Of a stretch of DNA of 64,000 nucleotides, positions 34,236 to 42,282 are shown in pieces. The stretch covers positions 186,001-250,000 of the forward strand of contig OZ240237.1 in NCBI GenBank assembly GCA_965198025.1, written 5' to 3'. The notes under the pieces were generated by a model that made no database searches, was not told the DNA's origin, and saw only the letters and a list, made by a program, of their open reading frames with translations. Every line of letters starts with the position of its first letter. The first letter of the stretch is position 1. The translations under genes were made by a program, and so were the position numbers. Origin of the DNA: CAYWWM01 sp965198025. Its GTDB lineage: Bacteria; Acidobacteriota; Terriglobia; 2-12-FULL-54-10.

Positions 34236-36032
34236 ATGTTGCGTCGGAGCACCTATTTATTGTTGGCGGTTTGGCTGTTATCCGGGCTGGGAACGGCTCA
34301 GGAACGCGTCCTGATTCAAGGCGGGACGCTGGTGGACGTGCGAGACGGAACTCTGAGGCCGAACACCACCGTAGTGGTAGAGGGAGACCGAATTGCTTCG
34401 GTGAGCAGCGACGGCGGACAGGTTGGCGCAGAGGGGATAGTGATTGATGCCCGAGGAAAGTATATCCTCCCGGGGTATATTGACCTGCATGTGCACTACC
34501 GAGATTGGGCGGCGGAACTCTATCTGAACCATGGCGTGACAACGGCAGTGGATTTGGGCGCCCCTCACGAGTGGATTAAAGCTCAGAGAGAAGGCATCGA
34601 ACGGGGGACTGTTCCCGGCCCGAGGCTCTTTCTCAGCACCAACAATCTGGACGACCCTCCCGATGCCGAGGACTACTATGCGCGGGGTTTTGTTGAGTTC
34701 GTGGACGGTCCGGAAGAAGCGCTACGAGCGATGCAGCGGTACGTGGGAGAAGGGGTAAACGCGGTGAAGGTCTATGACGGGTTGAGCATACCGTCGCTGC
34801 GAGTTGTTGTGCGGGAAGCCGAGGAAGCGAACATCCCGGTGATCGGTCATTTCCTGGATGTACGGACCGCCATCGACGTGGGAGTCCACGGGGTGGAGCA
34901 CTTGAATTCGATCTTCAGCGCCCTTCTCGATGCACCGGAGCAAGCCGAGGCGCTGCAGGGATTGCGGCCAGGATTTCTTCCTCGGGAAGCCAGCTTCATG
35001 GATGCGAGCAGGATGGGGGGAATTGTGCAGTCGATGGTGGACGCAGGGCTGTATTTGAACCCAACGCTGCGGGTAGGCGGAGGATTGGGAGCGCAACGCC
35101 ACCGGGAAATGGGGCTGCATTATGAGGATTTCGAGTTGCTGATGAACAACTGGGGGCTGCGGTATGTGCCGCTGCGGTGGAAGCTGGCGAACTTGAAGGA
35201 ATATCAAGAGATGGGGTTGTGGCACTGGGCGGACCTGACCCAGGAGGAGCAGGACTTGTTTCACCGGGGGTACGAGAATGCACGCCAGTTGGTGAAGGCG
35301 TTTGTGGATGCGGGGGGCAAGCTCTATGCCGGGACGGACTCTGCCAGCATGTCCGTCCCAGGCCTCTCCTTGCACCAGGAATTAGACCTGATTGTGGATT
35401 GCGGGGTGAGTCCGTTGCAGGCTTTGCAGGCGGCGACGATCCATCCAGCGGAGCTGATGCGGATGGAAGACCGATTGGGGACGATCGAGGTGGGCAAGGC
35501 GGGCGACGTGGTCGTGCTGGATGCCAACCCCCTGGAAGACATTCGCAATACCCGCAGGATTCATAGGGTGATCAGCCGGGGGCGGGTACTAGACGGCGAA
35601 TACAACGCTGACTTCAAGAACCCAATGCCGAAGAATGATTGGGAGGGAAGCAGTCACTTCTTCCCCTCTCCCCGGATACTATGGGCAACGCCGGAGGCAT
35701 TTGAGGAAGGCGAGCGAGAGGCGAGCCTGACCGTGCACGGGACGGGATTCATCCCCTATTCGTTCGTGCGACTGAACGGGGAGAAGCTGGAGACTGAATT
35801 TGTCAATGAGCGGGAGTTGCGAGCAGAAGTGCCGCCGGAGTTGCTGGAAACAGGCACCTATGCGGTCACGGTGGAAAATCCGGATTTTGGCTGGGGATCG
35901 AACCTTGCCAGAGGTGCGGGCGATATAGCTCATCTGGGGATTCGCGGACCCATTTCCAACGAGTTTCTGGTGTTGGTGAAACCGCAGGGCGGTGCGGCCA
36001 TCTTTCCCCACCCCAGAGAGCAAACCAGATAA
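34236..36032 (+). CDS. secreted imidazolonepropionase-like amidohydrolase with C-terminal IPT/TIG-like domain (paralogue 2)
   Basis: 598 residues from ATG 34236 (GGGAGG at 34225-34230; GTG 34233 is an alternative). Signal peptide ends near GLGTAQ. It matches the upstream gene along its whole length: VLIQGGTLVDVRDGTL, metal motif YIDLHVHYRDW, DAVDLGAPHEWIKAQ-like segment, GHFLDVRTAIDVGVHGVEH, AGTDSASM, KAGDVVVLDANPLEDIRNTR and the IPT/TIG-like tail ASLTVHGTGFIPYSFVRLNG. The metal-site Asp is kept (GTDSAS, versus GTDCAN), so both copies look active. Tandem duplication suggests related but diverging substrates in the periplasm. Expression is probably from the promoter of paralogue 1. Confidence 0.9.
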   Translation: MLRRSTYLLLAVWLLSGLGTAQERVLIQGGTLVDVRDGTLRPNTTVVVEGDRIASVSSDGGQVGAEGIVIDARGKYILPGYIDLHVHYRDWAAELYLNHGVTTAVDLGAPHEWIKAQREGIERGTVPGPRLFLSTNNLDDPPDAEDYYARGFVEFVDGPEEALRAMQRYVGEGVNAVKVYDGLSIPSLRVVVREAEEANIPVIGHFLDVRTAIDVGVHGVEHLNSIFSALLDAPEQAEALQGLRPGFLPREASFMDASRMGGIVQSMVDAGLYLNPTLRVGGGLGAQRHREMGLHYEDFELLMNNWGLRYVPLRWKLANLKEYQEMGLWHWADLTQEEQDLFHRGYENARQLVKAFVDAGGKLYAGTDSASMSVPGLSLHQELDLIVDCGVSPLQALQAATIHPAELMRMEDRLGTIEVGKAGDVVVLDANPLEDIRNTRRIHRVISRGRVLDGEYNADFKNPMPKNDWEGSSHFFPSPRILWATPEAFEEGEREASLTVHGTGFIPYSFVRLNGEKLETEFVNERELRAEVPPELLETGTYAVTVENPDFGWGSNLARGAGDIAHLGIRGPISNEFLVLVKPQGGAAIFPHPREQTR

Positions 36033-36050
36033 TCCAGACAGGGGGGAGCA

Positions 36051-36157
36051 ATGTCGACCTGACCGGCCTTTTTGGTACCAGCGGAAGTGGGAGAGAATCT
36101 CGCGAAGGAGGAAGCTGGAGATGTCGGTCAGGAAGCACAAGCCAGAACAGATCGTTC
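36051..36157 (+). mobile_element. possible IS3-family remnant (start of orfA)
   Basis: An AAGGAGGAAG ribosome site is followed by ATG 36121 and MSVRKHKPEQIV, the typical opening of IS3-family OrfA (helix-turn-helix) proteins, after which homology stops and the frame enters the 58 bp repeat. Only 12 codons support this. The upstream stretch TGACCGGCC... may be the old left end. Confidence 0.4.
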
Positions 36158-36202
36158 TCACATCACTTGGTACAAACTTCGGCCTGATCCACCAGTCGGC
36201 CG

Positions 36203-36320
36203 ATTCTCCCGCGCTCCTAATACAAGAACAACAGAGAAAGTCGCTTATCGCGACCACTCCGGAAGGCGGGAAAGGCAACGAGCAGATCCCTCGCTCCGCT
36301 CGGGATGACACATCTCAATG
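36203..36320. repeat. 58 bp repeat copy B joined to mosaic-repeat fragment
   Basis: 36203-36260 duplicates 29943-30000. It is followed directly by GGAAGGCGGGAAAGGCAACG, AGCAGATCCCTCGCTCCGCT, CGGGATGACACATCTCAATG and CTTTCGATGGATCGGGGA, the second half of the mosaic-repeat unit. This ends the repeat-rich region just before cofE. Confidence 0.85.
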
Positions 36321-36340
36321 CTTTCGATGGATCGGGGATG

Positions 36341-37291
36341 CTAGCGGAAAAGGTCTTTCTCGCGGGGGCGGATGAGGTCGGTGGCTTTGCCAGGGGCAGG
36401 GATCCAACAGAAATGGCGGATGACAGCGGCGGGGCGGCGGGAGATTTTTCCCATGACCAGTTCGGCGGCGGCGGCGAGCTCGTCGGCGGCGGCGACGACG
36501 GTGGCGGCGAGGACGTTGCCGTGGGGATCGGACTGCCTGCGGTAGTCAATGACTGGCTCGAAACCGGAGACGCCGATGGCGACGTTGGTGAGGCCCTCGC
36601 GCCAGGGACGGCCAAAGGTGTCGGAGATGAGCACGGCCACGTTGGCGCCGGCGCGGTGGGCGATCTTCTCGCGCAGGCGGCGCGCGGAGGCGTCGGGATC
36701 GCAGGGCAGCAGCGCCACCCAGCCGGCGGGGACGTTCGACGTATCGACGCCGGCGTTGGCGCAGACGAAGCCATGATGCGTCTCGACGACAATCAGTCCC
36801 GGTGCCGTCGGGCCAGAATCCATGCGGACGATGCGGCGGCTTTGTTGCAAGACGACTTCAACCAGCCGGGGGTCTTTCTTGAGCGTGAGAGCGAGAGAGC
36901 GCGCGAAAGTGGTGGGTTCGACGGTGGCGAGCTCGACGAGGCGGTCTTCAGCCTTGGAGACGATTTTCTGCGCAACGACGAGCACGTCGCCGTCGGTGAA
37001 GGACACTCCGCTGTCGGAAGCGGCCTGGCACAGCAACTCCGCGAGTGGTGCGCCAGAGGACAATTCCGGGAGGCCGCAGAGGGCGTGGATCTCCAGTTTC
37101 TCCGGGGCGGGGCGGGTGGACGGCTGCGAAGCCGGCGAGGGCGTTCCCGCAGCAGAATTTCGAGGAGAATCCAAGGGTAAATTCCAAGTCAATGCAATGA
37201 AGAACCCACGGCGCAAAACGTGCTCCGCGGCTACCACGCTACCATTGCCGTATTTCGCTTGACAAGGTTTGTTCCGGGGGACTAATTTCAC
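36341..37291 (-). CDS. cofE: coenzyme F420-0:L-glutamate ligase CofE
   Basis: The frame allows 316 residues from GTG 37291, but CofE homology begins near LEIHALCGLPELSSG (about 37096), giving the usual 250 residues; the true start is probably a GTG or TTG in between. No in-frame ATG is available. Family features are DGDVLVVAQKIVSKAEDRLV, the VRMDSG segment, LIVVETHHGFVCANAGVD, ALLPCDPDASARRLRE, VAVLISDTFGRPWREGLTNV and AIGVSGFEP. CofE adds glutamates to F420-0 in a GTP-dependent reaction. It is encoded divergently from cofC, with about 50 bp or more between starts, so a shared regulatory region is likely. Confidence 0.92.
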   Translation of the reverse strand: MKLVPRNKPCQAKYGNGSVVAAEHVLRRGFFIALTWNLPLDSPRNSAAGTPSPASQPSTRPAPEKLEIHALCGLPELSSGAPLAELLCQAASDSGVSFTDGDVLVVAQKIVSKAEDRLVELATVEPTTFARSLALTLKKDPRLVEVVLQQSRRIVRMDSGPTAPGLIVVETHHGFVCANAGVDTSNVPAGWVALLPCDPDASARRLREKIAHRAGANVAVLISDTFGRPWREGLTNVAIGVSGFEPVIDYRRQSDPHGNVLAATVVAAADELAAAAELVMGKISRRPAAVIRHFCWIPAPGKATDLIRPREKDLFR

Positions 37292-37340
37292 AGGTTCGGG
37301 ATAAACTAGGCGAGGACCCCAGCAATCGAAGGAGAGTTGC

Positions 37341-38027
37341 GTGATCGCGGCATTGCTTCCAGTTAAGGAATTCGAGAAGTCGAAGAATCGGCTGGCGGGT
37401 TATCTATCCGCGAAGGAGCGGATGGAGCTGGCGCGGACAATGTTCGAGGACGTTTGGGAAGTGCTGCTGGAGGCGACGGCTCGGAAGGACGGGTTGGGGC
37501 GGCTGCTGGTGGTCTCCGCCGAGCCCTACGTGGTGAGGCGCTGCCGGAAAGAAGGCGTGGAGTGCCTGGATGAGAAGGAATCCGGCACGCACAGTGATTC
37601 GGTGCGCCGGGGAACCGAGTGGGCGATGAGCCTGGGAGTCACTTGCCTGCTGTCGATTCCGATTGATTCGCCGGGCATGACCGCGACGGAAATCCTGACG
37701 CTGGCTCGGTTTGGACGGGAGCATTCGGTGGTACTGGTGCCTTCGGTGGACGGGAGCGGGACAAACGCGCTGGTGCGGACGCCGCCGGATGCGATCGATC
37801 CTCGTTTCGGGCCGGGGAGCTGTCGGCTGCATATCGAGGAAGCGGAGAAAAGGGGACTGGACTGGCTCGTGGTGAGACCACCGGGCCTGCTGACCGACAT
37901 CGACACGCCGGAGGATGTGGAGGAATTTCTTCTGGCGATGCGTTCACGGGAGAGATCCGGGGAACGGCCGGTGCGTACGGCAGGGCTGCTGCGAGAGTGG
38001 TTCCGCGGGCGGAACAAGGTGCCGTAA
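37341..38027 (+). CDS. cofC: 2-phospho-L-lactate (or PEP/3-phosphoglycerate) guanylyltransferase CofC
   Basis: 228 residues, starting MIAALLPVKEFEKSKNRLAG, the nucleotidyltransferase entry loop of CofC/FbiD, followed by SAKERMELARTMFEDV, LLSIPIDSPGMTATEI, VLVPSVDGSGTNALVRTPPD and FGPGSCRLHIEEA. The enzyme activates a three-carbon phospho-acid with GTP; which acid is used (phospholactate, phosphoenolpyruvate or phosphoglycerate) differs between lineages and cannot be read here. GTG at 37341 follows a GGAGAG site. The last 30 residues extend past the usual end. Its TAA stop overlaps the cofG ATG by one base. Confidence 0.93.
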   Translation: MIAALLPVKEFEKSKNRLAGYLSAKERMELARTMFEDVWEVLLEATARKDGLGRLLVVSAEPYVVRRCRKEGVECLDEKESGTHSDSVRRGTEWAMSLGVTCLLSIPIDSPGMTATEILTLARFGREHSVVLVPSVDGSGTNALVRTPPDAIDPRFGPGSCRLHIEEAEKRGLDWLVVRPPGLLTDIDTPEDVEEFLLAMRSRERSGERPVRTAGLLREWFRGRNKVP

Positions 38028-39232
38028 TGGACTGGGATCAGGATTCATTACTTCGGCGGGCCGTGGACGGGGAAGTGCTGAGCCGCGACGAGGCGCTGCG
38101 CTTGTACTGCTCGTCCGAAATGCCGCTCCCGGTGCTGGCCCATGCCGCAAGGGAACTCCGGAGCCGTGCAAAAGGCCAGACGGTCACTTACTCGCCGAAA
38201 GTCTTCCTGCCGCTGACAAATCTGTGCCGCGACCGCTGCCGGTACTGCACATTCCGCCGCGATCCGGGCGAAGAAGGCGCGCATTGGATGGAACCGGAAG
38301 AGGTTCTGGCCGTCGCGCGCGCCGGGGAAGAGTTGGGGTGCCGGGAAGCACTGTTGAGCCTGGGCGACCGTCCGGAGGCGGAATTTCCGGAAGCGCGCGC
38401 GTGGCTGCGGCGAAGGGGATTCCGGCGCACCATCGATTACGTGGCGTGGATCAGCGACCTCCTGCTAGACGAAACCAATCTCCTACCACACGCCAACCCG
38501 GGATTGATGGCGCGCGGCGATCTGGCGCGGCTGCGGGAGTCGAACGCCAGCCTCGGACTGATGCTGGAAAGCACGTCGACGGCACTGTTCGCTGCAGGCG
38601 CGGCACACGAAGGAGCAGTGGACAAGCTGCCGGAGAGACGGCTGCGGACGATTCGGGAAGCAGGGGAATCGAAGATCCCGTTTACAACGGGCATCCTGGT
38701 GGGGATCGGGGAGACGGATGAGGACGTGATCGACACGCTGGTCGCGATCCGCGCATTGCACGAGCGGTACGGACACGTGCAGGAAGTGATCGTGCAGAAC
38801 TTTGTGCCGAAGCCGGAGATTCCCATGCGGGAGTGGCCGGGGCCCGATCCGCAGGCGTTCGCGCGCGTAGTGGCCATAGCGCGGCTGGTGCTGGGCGCGC
38901 AGATGAATCTGCAAGCGCCGCCGAACCTGAGTCCCGAGAATCTGGAGCTGCTGCTCGATTGCGGCATCAACGACTGGGGCGGGATCTCGCCGCTGACGCT
39001 CGACTTCATCAATCCGGAAGCACCGTGGCCGGAGGTCGAACGGCTGCGCGCGGTGACGTGTAATCAGGGACTGGAGTTGCGCGAGCGGTTCGCAATCTAT
39101 CCCGAGTACGTGCGGAATCCTGAGTGGTACTCGGAGCGCGTGGGGCGGCGGTTGCGGGAACGGGCGGATGCGGAAGGATTTCCATTGGAAGCAAATGCAC
39201 CGGCATCCCGGACCTGTAACGCGCCGGTGTGA
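38027..39232 (+). CDS. cofG: FO synthase subunit 1 CofG (radical SAM)
   Basis: 401 residues from ATG 38027, overlapping the cofC stop (TAATG). The radical-SAM cluster motif CxxxCxxC is at Cys67, Cys71 and Cys74 (NLCRDRCRYCTFRRDP). Other family blocks are EEVLAVARAGEELGCREAL, YVAWISDLLLDETNLLPHAN, PFTTGILVGIGETDEDV, QNFVPKPEIPMREWPGP and the final NDWGGISPLTLDFINPE. With CofH it builds the deazaflavin FO from tyrosine and the flavin precursor 5-amino-6-ribitylamino-uracil. In Actinomycetota these two are fused as FbiC; here they are separate, as in archaea and many other bacteria. Confidence 0.95.
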   Translation: MDWDQDSLLRRAVDGEVLSRDEALRLYCSSEMPLPVLAHAARELRSRAKGQTVTYSPKVFLPLTNLCRDRCRYCTFRRDPGEEGAHWMEPEEVLAVARAGEELGCREALLSLGDRPEAEFPEARAWLRRRGFRRTIDYVAWISDLLLDETNLLPHANPGLMARGDLARLRESNASLGLMLESTSTALFAAGAAHEGAVDKLPERRLRTIREAGESKIPFTTGILVGIGETDEDVIDTLVAIRALHERYGHVQEVIVQNFVPKPEIPMREWPGPDPQAFARVVAIARLVLGAQMNLQAPPNLSPENLELLLDCGINDWGGISPLTLDFINPEAPWPEVERLRAVTCNQGLELRERFAIYPEYVRNPEWYSERVGRRLRERADAEGFPLEANAPASRTCNAPV

Positions 39233-39241
39233 GCAAAGCTG

Positions 39242-40420
39242 ATGGCGATTAAACGAAACGTAACGCTGACGTTGCCGGAAGCACCGTACGAGGACCTGGC
39301 GGCAGGGCTGAGGCCTTCGCTGCGGACGGCGCTGGAAACAGCACTTGAGGGCAGGGAACTCGACGCCGAGCAGGCGCTGGCTGTAGCCGAGGCGCGCGGG
39401 GAAGAACTGGCGGCGGTGGCTGTCGTGGCCGACCGGCTGCGGCGCGAAACGGTGGGCGATGCCGTGACCTACGTCGTGAACCGGAACATCAATTTTACGA
39501 ACATCTGCATTGTGGGTTGTACGTTCTGCTGCTTCGGGCAGAGCGCGCGGTCGCCGGAAGCGTACTGGCACTCGCTCGAAAGCGTGGGCGAGCTGGCAGC
39601 GGAGGCGTGGCGGCTGGGCGCAACGGAGGTCTGCGTTCAGGGCGGTCTGCCCCCGGAGCTCGACGGGTTCTACTACCGCAAGATTCTCGAAGCCATCAAG
39701 CAGCACGCGCCCGCGATCCATATCCATGCGTTTTCTCCGATGGAGGTGGTCTACGGCGTTGAGCGGACTGGGATGGCACTGCGGGATTATCTGAAGATGC
39801 TGCGCGAGGCAGGGCTCGGGAGCCTGCCGGGGACGGCGGCCGAGATTCTGGACGACCGGGTGCGCGGCGTGATTTCGCGCAAGAAGCTGATGCGGGAGCA
39901 GTGGATCGATGTGATTACCACCGCGCACGAGATTGGCATCCCGACGACCTCGACCATGATGTACGGGCACGTTGAAAGCCCGCGCGACTGGGTGAGCCAC
40001 CTGCTGCTGCTGCGAGAGATGCAGCGGCGTTCCGGTGGGTTCACGGAGTTTGTGCCGCTGGGGTTCATCCACGAAAAAACGGCGCTCTACCGCACCGGAC
40101 TGGCACGGCCGGGCAGCACCGTAGAAGAAGACGTGGCGGTGCACGCGCTAGCACGGATCGTGCTAAACCAGACGATTTCGAATCTACAGATTTCCTGGGT
40201 GAAGCTCGGATGGGACGTGTCGCGGCTGTGCCTGCGGGCCGGGGCGAACGACTGCGGCGGGACGCTGATGGAGGAACATATTTCGAGCGCGTCGGGCGAA
40301 GTCGCGGCGACGAGTGCAACACCGGAAGAGCTGCAGGCGTTCATCCTGTCCGAGGGGCGGGTACCGGTGGAGCGCTCGACGGCGTATCGGGTGCTGCGAC
40401 GGTTTGAGGTGGTGGCATGA
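39242..40420 (+). CDS. cofH: FO synthase subunit 2 CofH (radical SAM)
   Basis: 392 residues. Radical-SAM motif at Cys89, Cys93 and Cys96 (NICIVGCTFCCFGQ). Supporting blocks are GATEVCVQGGLPPELDGFYY, AIHIHAFSPMEV, LPGTAAEILDDRVRGVISR, STMMYGHVESPRDWVSHL, FTEFVPLGFIHEKTALYR and the terminal NDCGGTLMEEHISSASG. CofH transfers the tyrosine-derived phenol fragment in FO formation. It follows cofG by 9 bp and ends in an ATGA overlap with npdG, so the four genes cofC-cofG-cofH-npdG form a tight operon. Confidence 0.95.
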   Translation: MAIKRNVTLTLPEAPYEDLAAGLRPSLRTALETALEGRELDAEQALAVAEARGEELAAVAVVADRLRRETVGDAVTYVVNRNINFTNICIVGCTFCCFGQSARSPEAYWHSLESVGELAAEAWRLGATEVCVQGGLPPELDGFYYRKILEAIKQHAPAIHIHAFSPMEVVYGVERTGMALRDYLKMLREAGLGSLPGTAAEILDDRVRGVISRKKLMREQWIDVITTAHEIGIPTTSTMMYGHVESPRDWVSHLLLLREMQRRSGGFTEFVPLGFIHEKTALYRTGLARPGSTVEEDVAVHALARIVLNQTISNLQISWVKLGWDVSRLCLRAGANDCGGTLMEEHISSASGEVAATSATPEELQAFILSEGRVPVERSTAYRVLRRFEVVA

Positions 40421-41121
40421 GCGGGACGACCGTTGCGGTCATTGGAGGGACCGGAGATCTGGGGTTTGGGTTGGTGCTGCGGTGGGCGCGCGCGGGCGTG
40501 CCGGTGGTGATCGGGTCACGCGACGAGAAGAAGGCGCAGGACGCGGGGGAGCGGGCGAAAAGCTTGCTCGGCTCGAATGTGCTGCCCGGGATCGAGACGA
40601 GTCCGGTCACAGGGATGGAGAATGCGAAAGCAGCGGCGCAAGCGGGAGTCGTGGTGATGGCTGTGCCGTTCCCGGCGCACGCGGCGATCCTGAAGAGCAT
40701 ACGGGGCGCGCTCCAGGAGGCGGCCGAAGGGACAGTCTTCGTAGACACGACGGTGCCGCTGGCGGCGACTGTGGGAGGGAAGCCGACGCGGCTGCTCGGC
40801 GTGTGGCAAGGGTCGGCGGCAGAGGCGGCTCGCGAGATGGTTCCCGCCAGGATCCCGGTGCTCGGCGCGTTTCACAATCTTTCAGCCGAGACGCTGCAAG
40901 ACCTGGACGCGGTGCTGGATTGCGACATCCTGGTTTGCGGCGACAACGAATCGGCTAAACAGACGCTGTTTCCCTTGGTACAATTGATCGAGGGCCTGCG
41001 GCCGGTGGATGCCGGGCCGCTGGAAATGGCGCGCATCACCGAAGCCGTGACCGCATTGCTCATCTCCGTGAACCGGCGACACAAGGTGAAGCACAGCGGG
41101 ATCCGGATCACGGGGATTTGA
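40417..41121 (+). CDS. npdG: NADPH-dependent F420 reductase NpdG
   Basis: 234 residues. The N-terminal dinucleotide-binding loop is VIGGTGDLGFGLVLRWARA, followed by VVIGSRDEKKAQDAGERA (the SR pair favours NADP), VVMAVPFPAHAAILKSI, VFVDTTVPLAATVGG, VPARIPVLGAFHNLSAETLQ and DILVCGDNESAKQTLFPLV. NpdG shuttles hydride between NADP and F420. The gene starts within the last codons of cofH (ATGA, 40417-40420). Its presence indicates that the cell uses F420 redox chemistry, although no F420-dependent oxidoreductase is in the window. Confidence 0.94.
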   Translation: MSGTTVAVIGGTGDLGFGLVLRWARAGVPVVIGSRDEKKAQDAGERAKSLLGSNVLPGIETSPVTGMENAKAAAQAGVVVMAVPFPAHAAILKSIRGALQEAAEGTVFVDTTVPLAATVGGKPTRLLGVWQGSAAEAAREMVPARIPVLGAFHNLSAETLQDLDAVLDCDILVCGDNESAKQTLFPLVQLIEGLRPVDAGPLEMARITEAVTALLISVNRRHKVKHSGIRITGI

Positions 41122-41222
41122 GATTTGCCACAGAGGCACAGAGAGCAGGGAGGAAGAGCAGATCCCTTGCTGCGCTCGGGATGACACGTTTTGATGCTTC
41201 CGCTCGGGATGGCACGTTTGCT
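41122..41222. repeat. fragment of the dispersed mosaic repeat
   Basis: GAGCAGATCCCTTGCTGCGC followed by TCGGGATGACACG and a partial second copy, CCGCTCGGGATGGCACG. The upstream frame of the Sel1 gene runs through this and is therefore excluded from that CDS. Confidence 0.65.
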
Positions 41223-41957
41223 ATGGGAGTAAGGTTCACAGCGACGCATTGCCTGCTGGCGCTGGTGCTGGGAACGGCGTCGTGCACGTATCAGGCTCCG
41301 CAGGAAGAGGACTTCGAAGCGGGGATGCAGGCCTACGCACAGCAGGACTACGAAACCGCCATGGAGAAATGGCGGCCGCTGGCCGAGGACGGCAACACCA
41401 GCGCGCAGGTTAACATGGGCGTGATGTACTTCCAAGGGCTGGGCGTGCCGCGGGACTACGAGGAAGCGCTGAAGTGGTACAAGATGGCGGCGCTCAAAGG
41501 GCATGCGGAAGCGGAGTACAACCTGGGGCTGGCGTACGCGCAAGGGCGCGGCGAGCGACAGGACCAGCGGGAGGCGCTGCGCTGGTACCGGCAGTCGGCC
41601 GAGCGCGGATACGTTCCGGCTCAGATGATGCTGGCGAAGATGTACTACGAAGGGCAGGGCGTGGCGGTGAATCACGCTGAGGCGGCGCGCTGGTACCGCC
41701 AGGCTTCTTACCGGGGATTTCCCATTGCGCAGTACATGCTCGGGACGATGTACGCGACCGGGGAGGGCGTGGCGAAGGATTTGACTCAGGCGCACATGTG
41801 GCTGACTCTTTCGGCCTCGCAGAGCAACGAAGCCACAGGCCAGAACACGCTGCGGATCCGCGACCGGCTCGCGGAGCAGATGACCCCGGAGCAAATTCAG
41901 GAAGCCGAACGTCTGGCGCAGGAGTGGACCGCCGAAAGCGCGGGGGGCGGGAACTAG
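41223..41957 (+). CDS. Sel1-repeat (SLR/TPR-like) envelope protein
   Basis: 244 residues from ATG 41223; the longer frame would translate repeat DNA. The N-terminus is a signal peptide (THCLLALVLGTASC) with a weak lipobox ending in Cys, so lipidation is possible. Four Sel1-like repeats are evident: AQVNMGVMYFQGLGVPRDYE, AEYNLGLAYAQGRGERQDQR, AQMMLAKMYYEGQGVAVNHA and AQYMLGTMYATGEGVAKDLT, each followed by EALKWY/AARWYR. SLR solenoids bind partner proteins. A helical tail with MTPEQIQEAERLAQEW follows. It lies 325 bp upstream of bamA; a hairpin follows its stop codon. Confidence 0.88.
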   Translation: MGVRFTATHCLLALVLGTASCTYQAPQEEDFEAGMQAYAQQDYETAMEKWRPLAEDGNTSAQVNMGVMYFQGLGVPRDYEEALKWYKMAALKGHAEAEYNLGLAYAQGRGERQDQREALRWYRQSAERGYVPAQMMLAKMYYEGQGVAVNHAEAARWYRQASYRGFPIAQYMLGTMYATGEGVAKDLTQAHMWLTLSASQSNEATGQNTLRIRDRLAEQMTPEQIQEAERLAQEWTAESAGGGN

Positions 41958-41963
41958 TCATAG

Positions 41964-41982
41964 GTTGCCCCTTCGGGGCAAC
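41964..41982 (+). terminator. hairpin after the Sel1-repeat gene
   Basis: A perfect 8-bp stem, GTTGCCCC-TTC-GGGGCAAC, seven bases after the TAG stop. It lacks a following T-run (GAAATCC), so termination may be weak or Rho-assisted. The remainder of the gap to 42282 shows no gene. Confidence 0.45.
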
Positions 41983-42282
41983 GAAATCCAAAGCAACAAC
42001 GAGAGGGTCGAGCAAGCGCGGCGAATCCAGGCGGAATCCGGCGCGCGAAGGAGTTTCGCGCAAACGGGAACCGTTTCCCGATGCGCCATCCGGCAGCCTC
42101 GCCCCGGAAGATTTTGTAGACGGGCTGACGGACGCCGCGTTTCCGCATCAGGCGAAGCTGCGGCATCCCGGGGTTTCTATCCTTCAACCGGGTTGCAAGA
42201 CGCATTGGGATGGTTTTGCAGCAGGAGGCTTGCTAAACTGAGATGTAGAGAGGCGCACCCGCGCCGAGAGCGAGGTTTCCTC

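Noticed and set aside
26602..36320. Prophage or integrative element
   Set aside because: No integrase, structural or replication genes and no attachment-site pair at a tRNA; only IS remnants, repeats and one restriction-modification gene.
38483..40144. 553-codon minus-strand open frame across cofG/cofH
   Set aside because: Fully antisense to two clear radical-SAM genes, rich in Arg/His/Gln/Pro; a GC-bias shadow.
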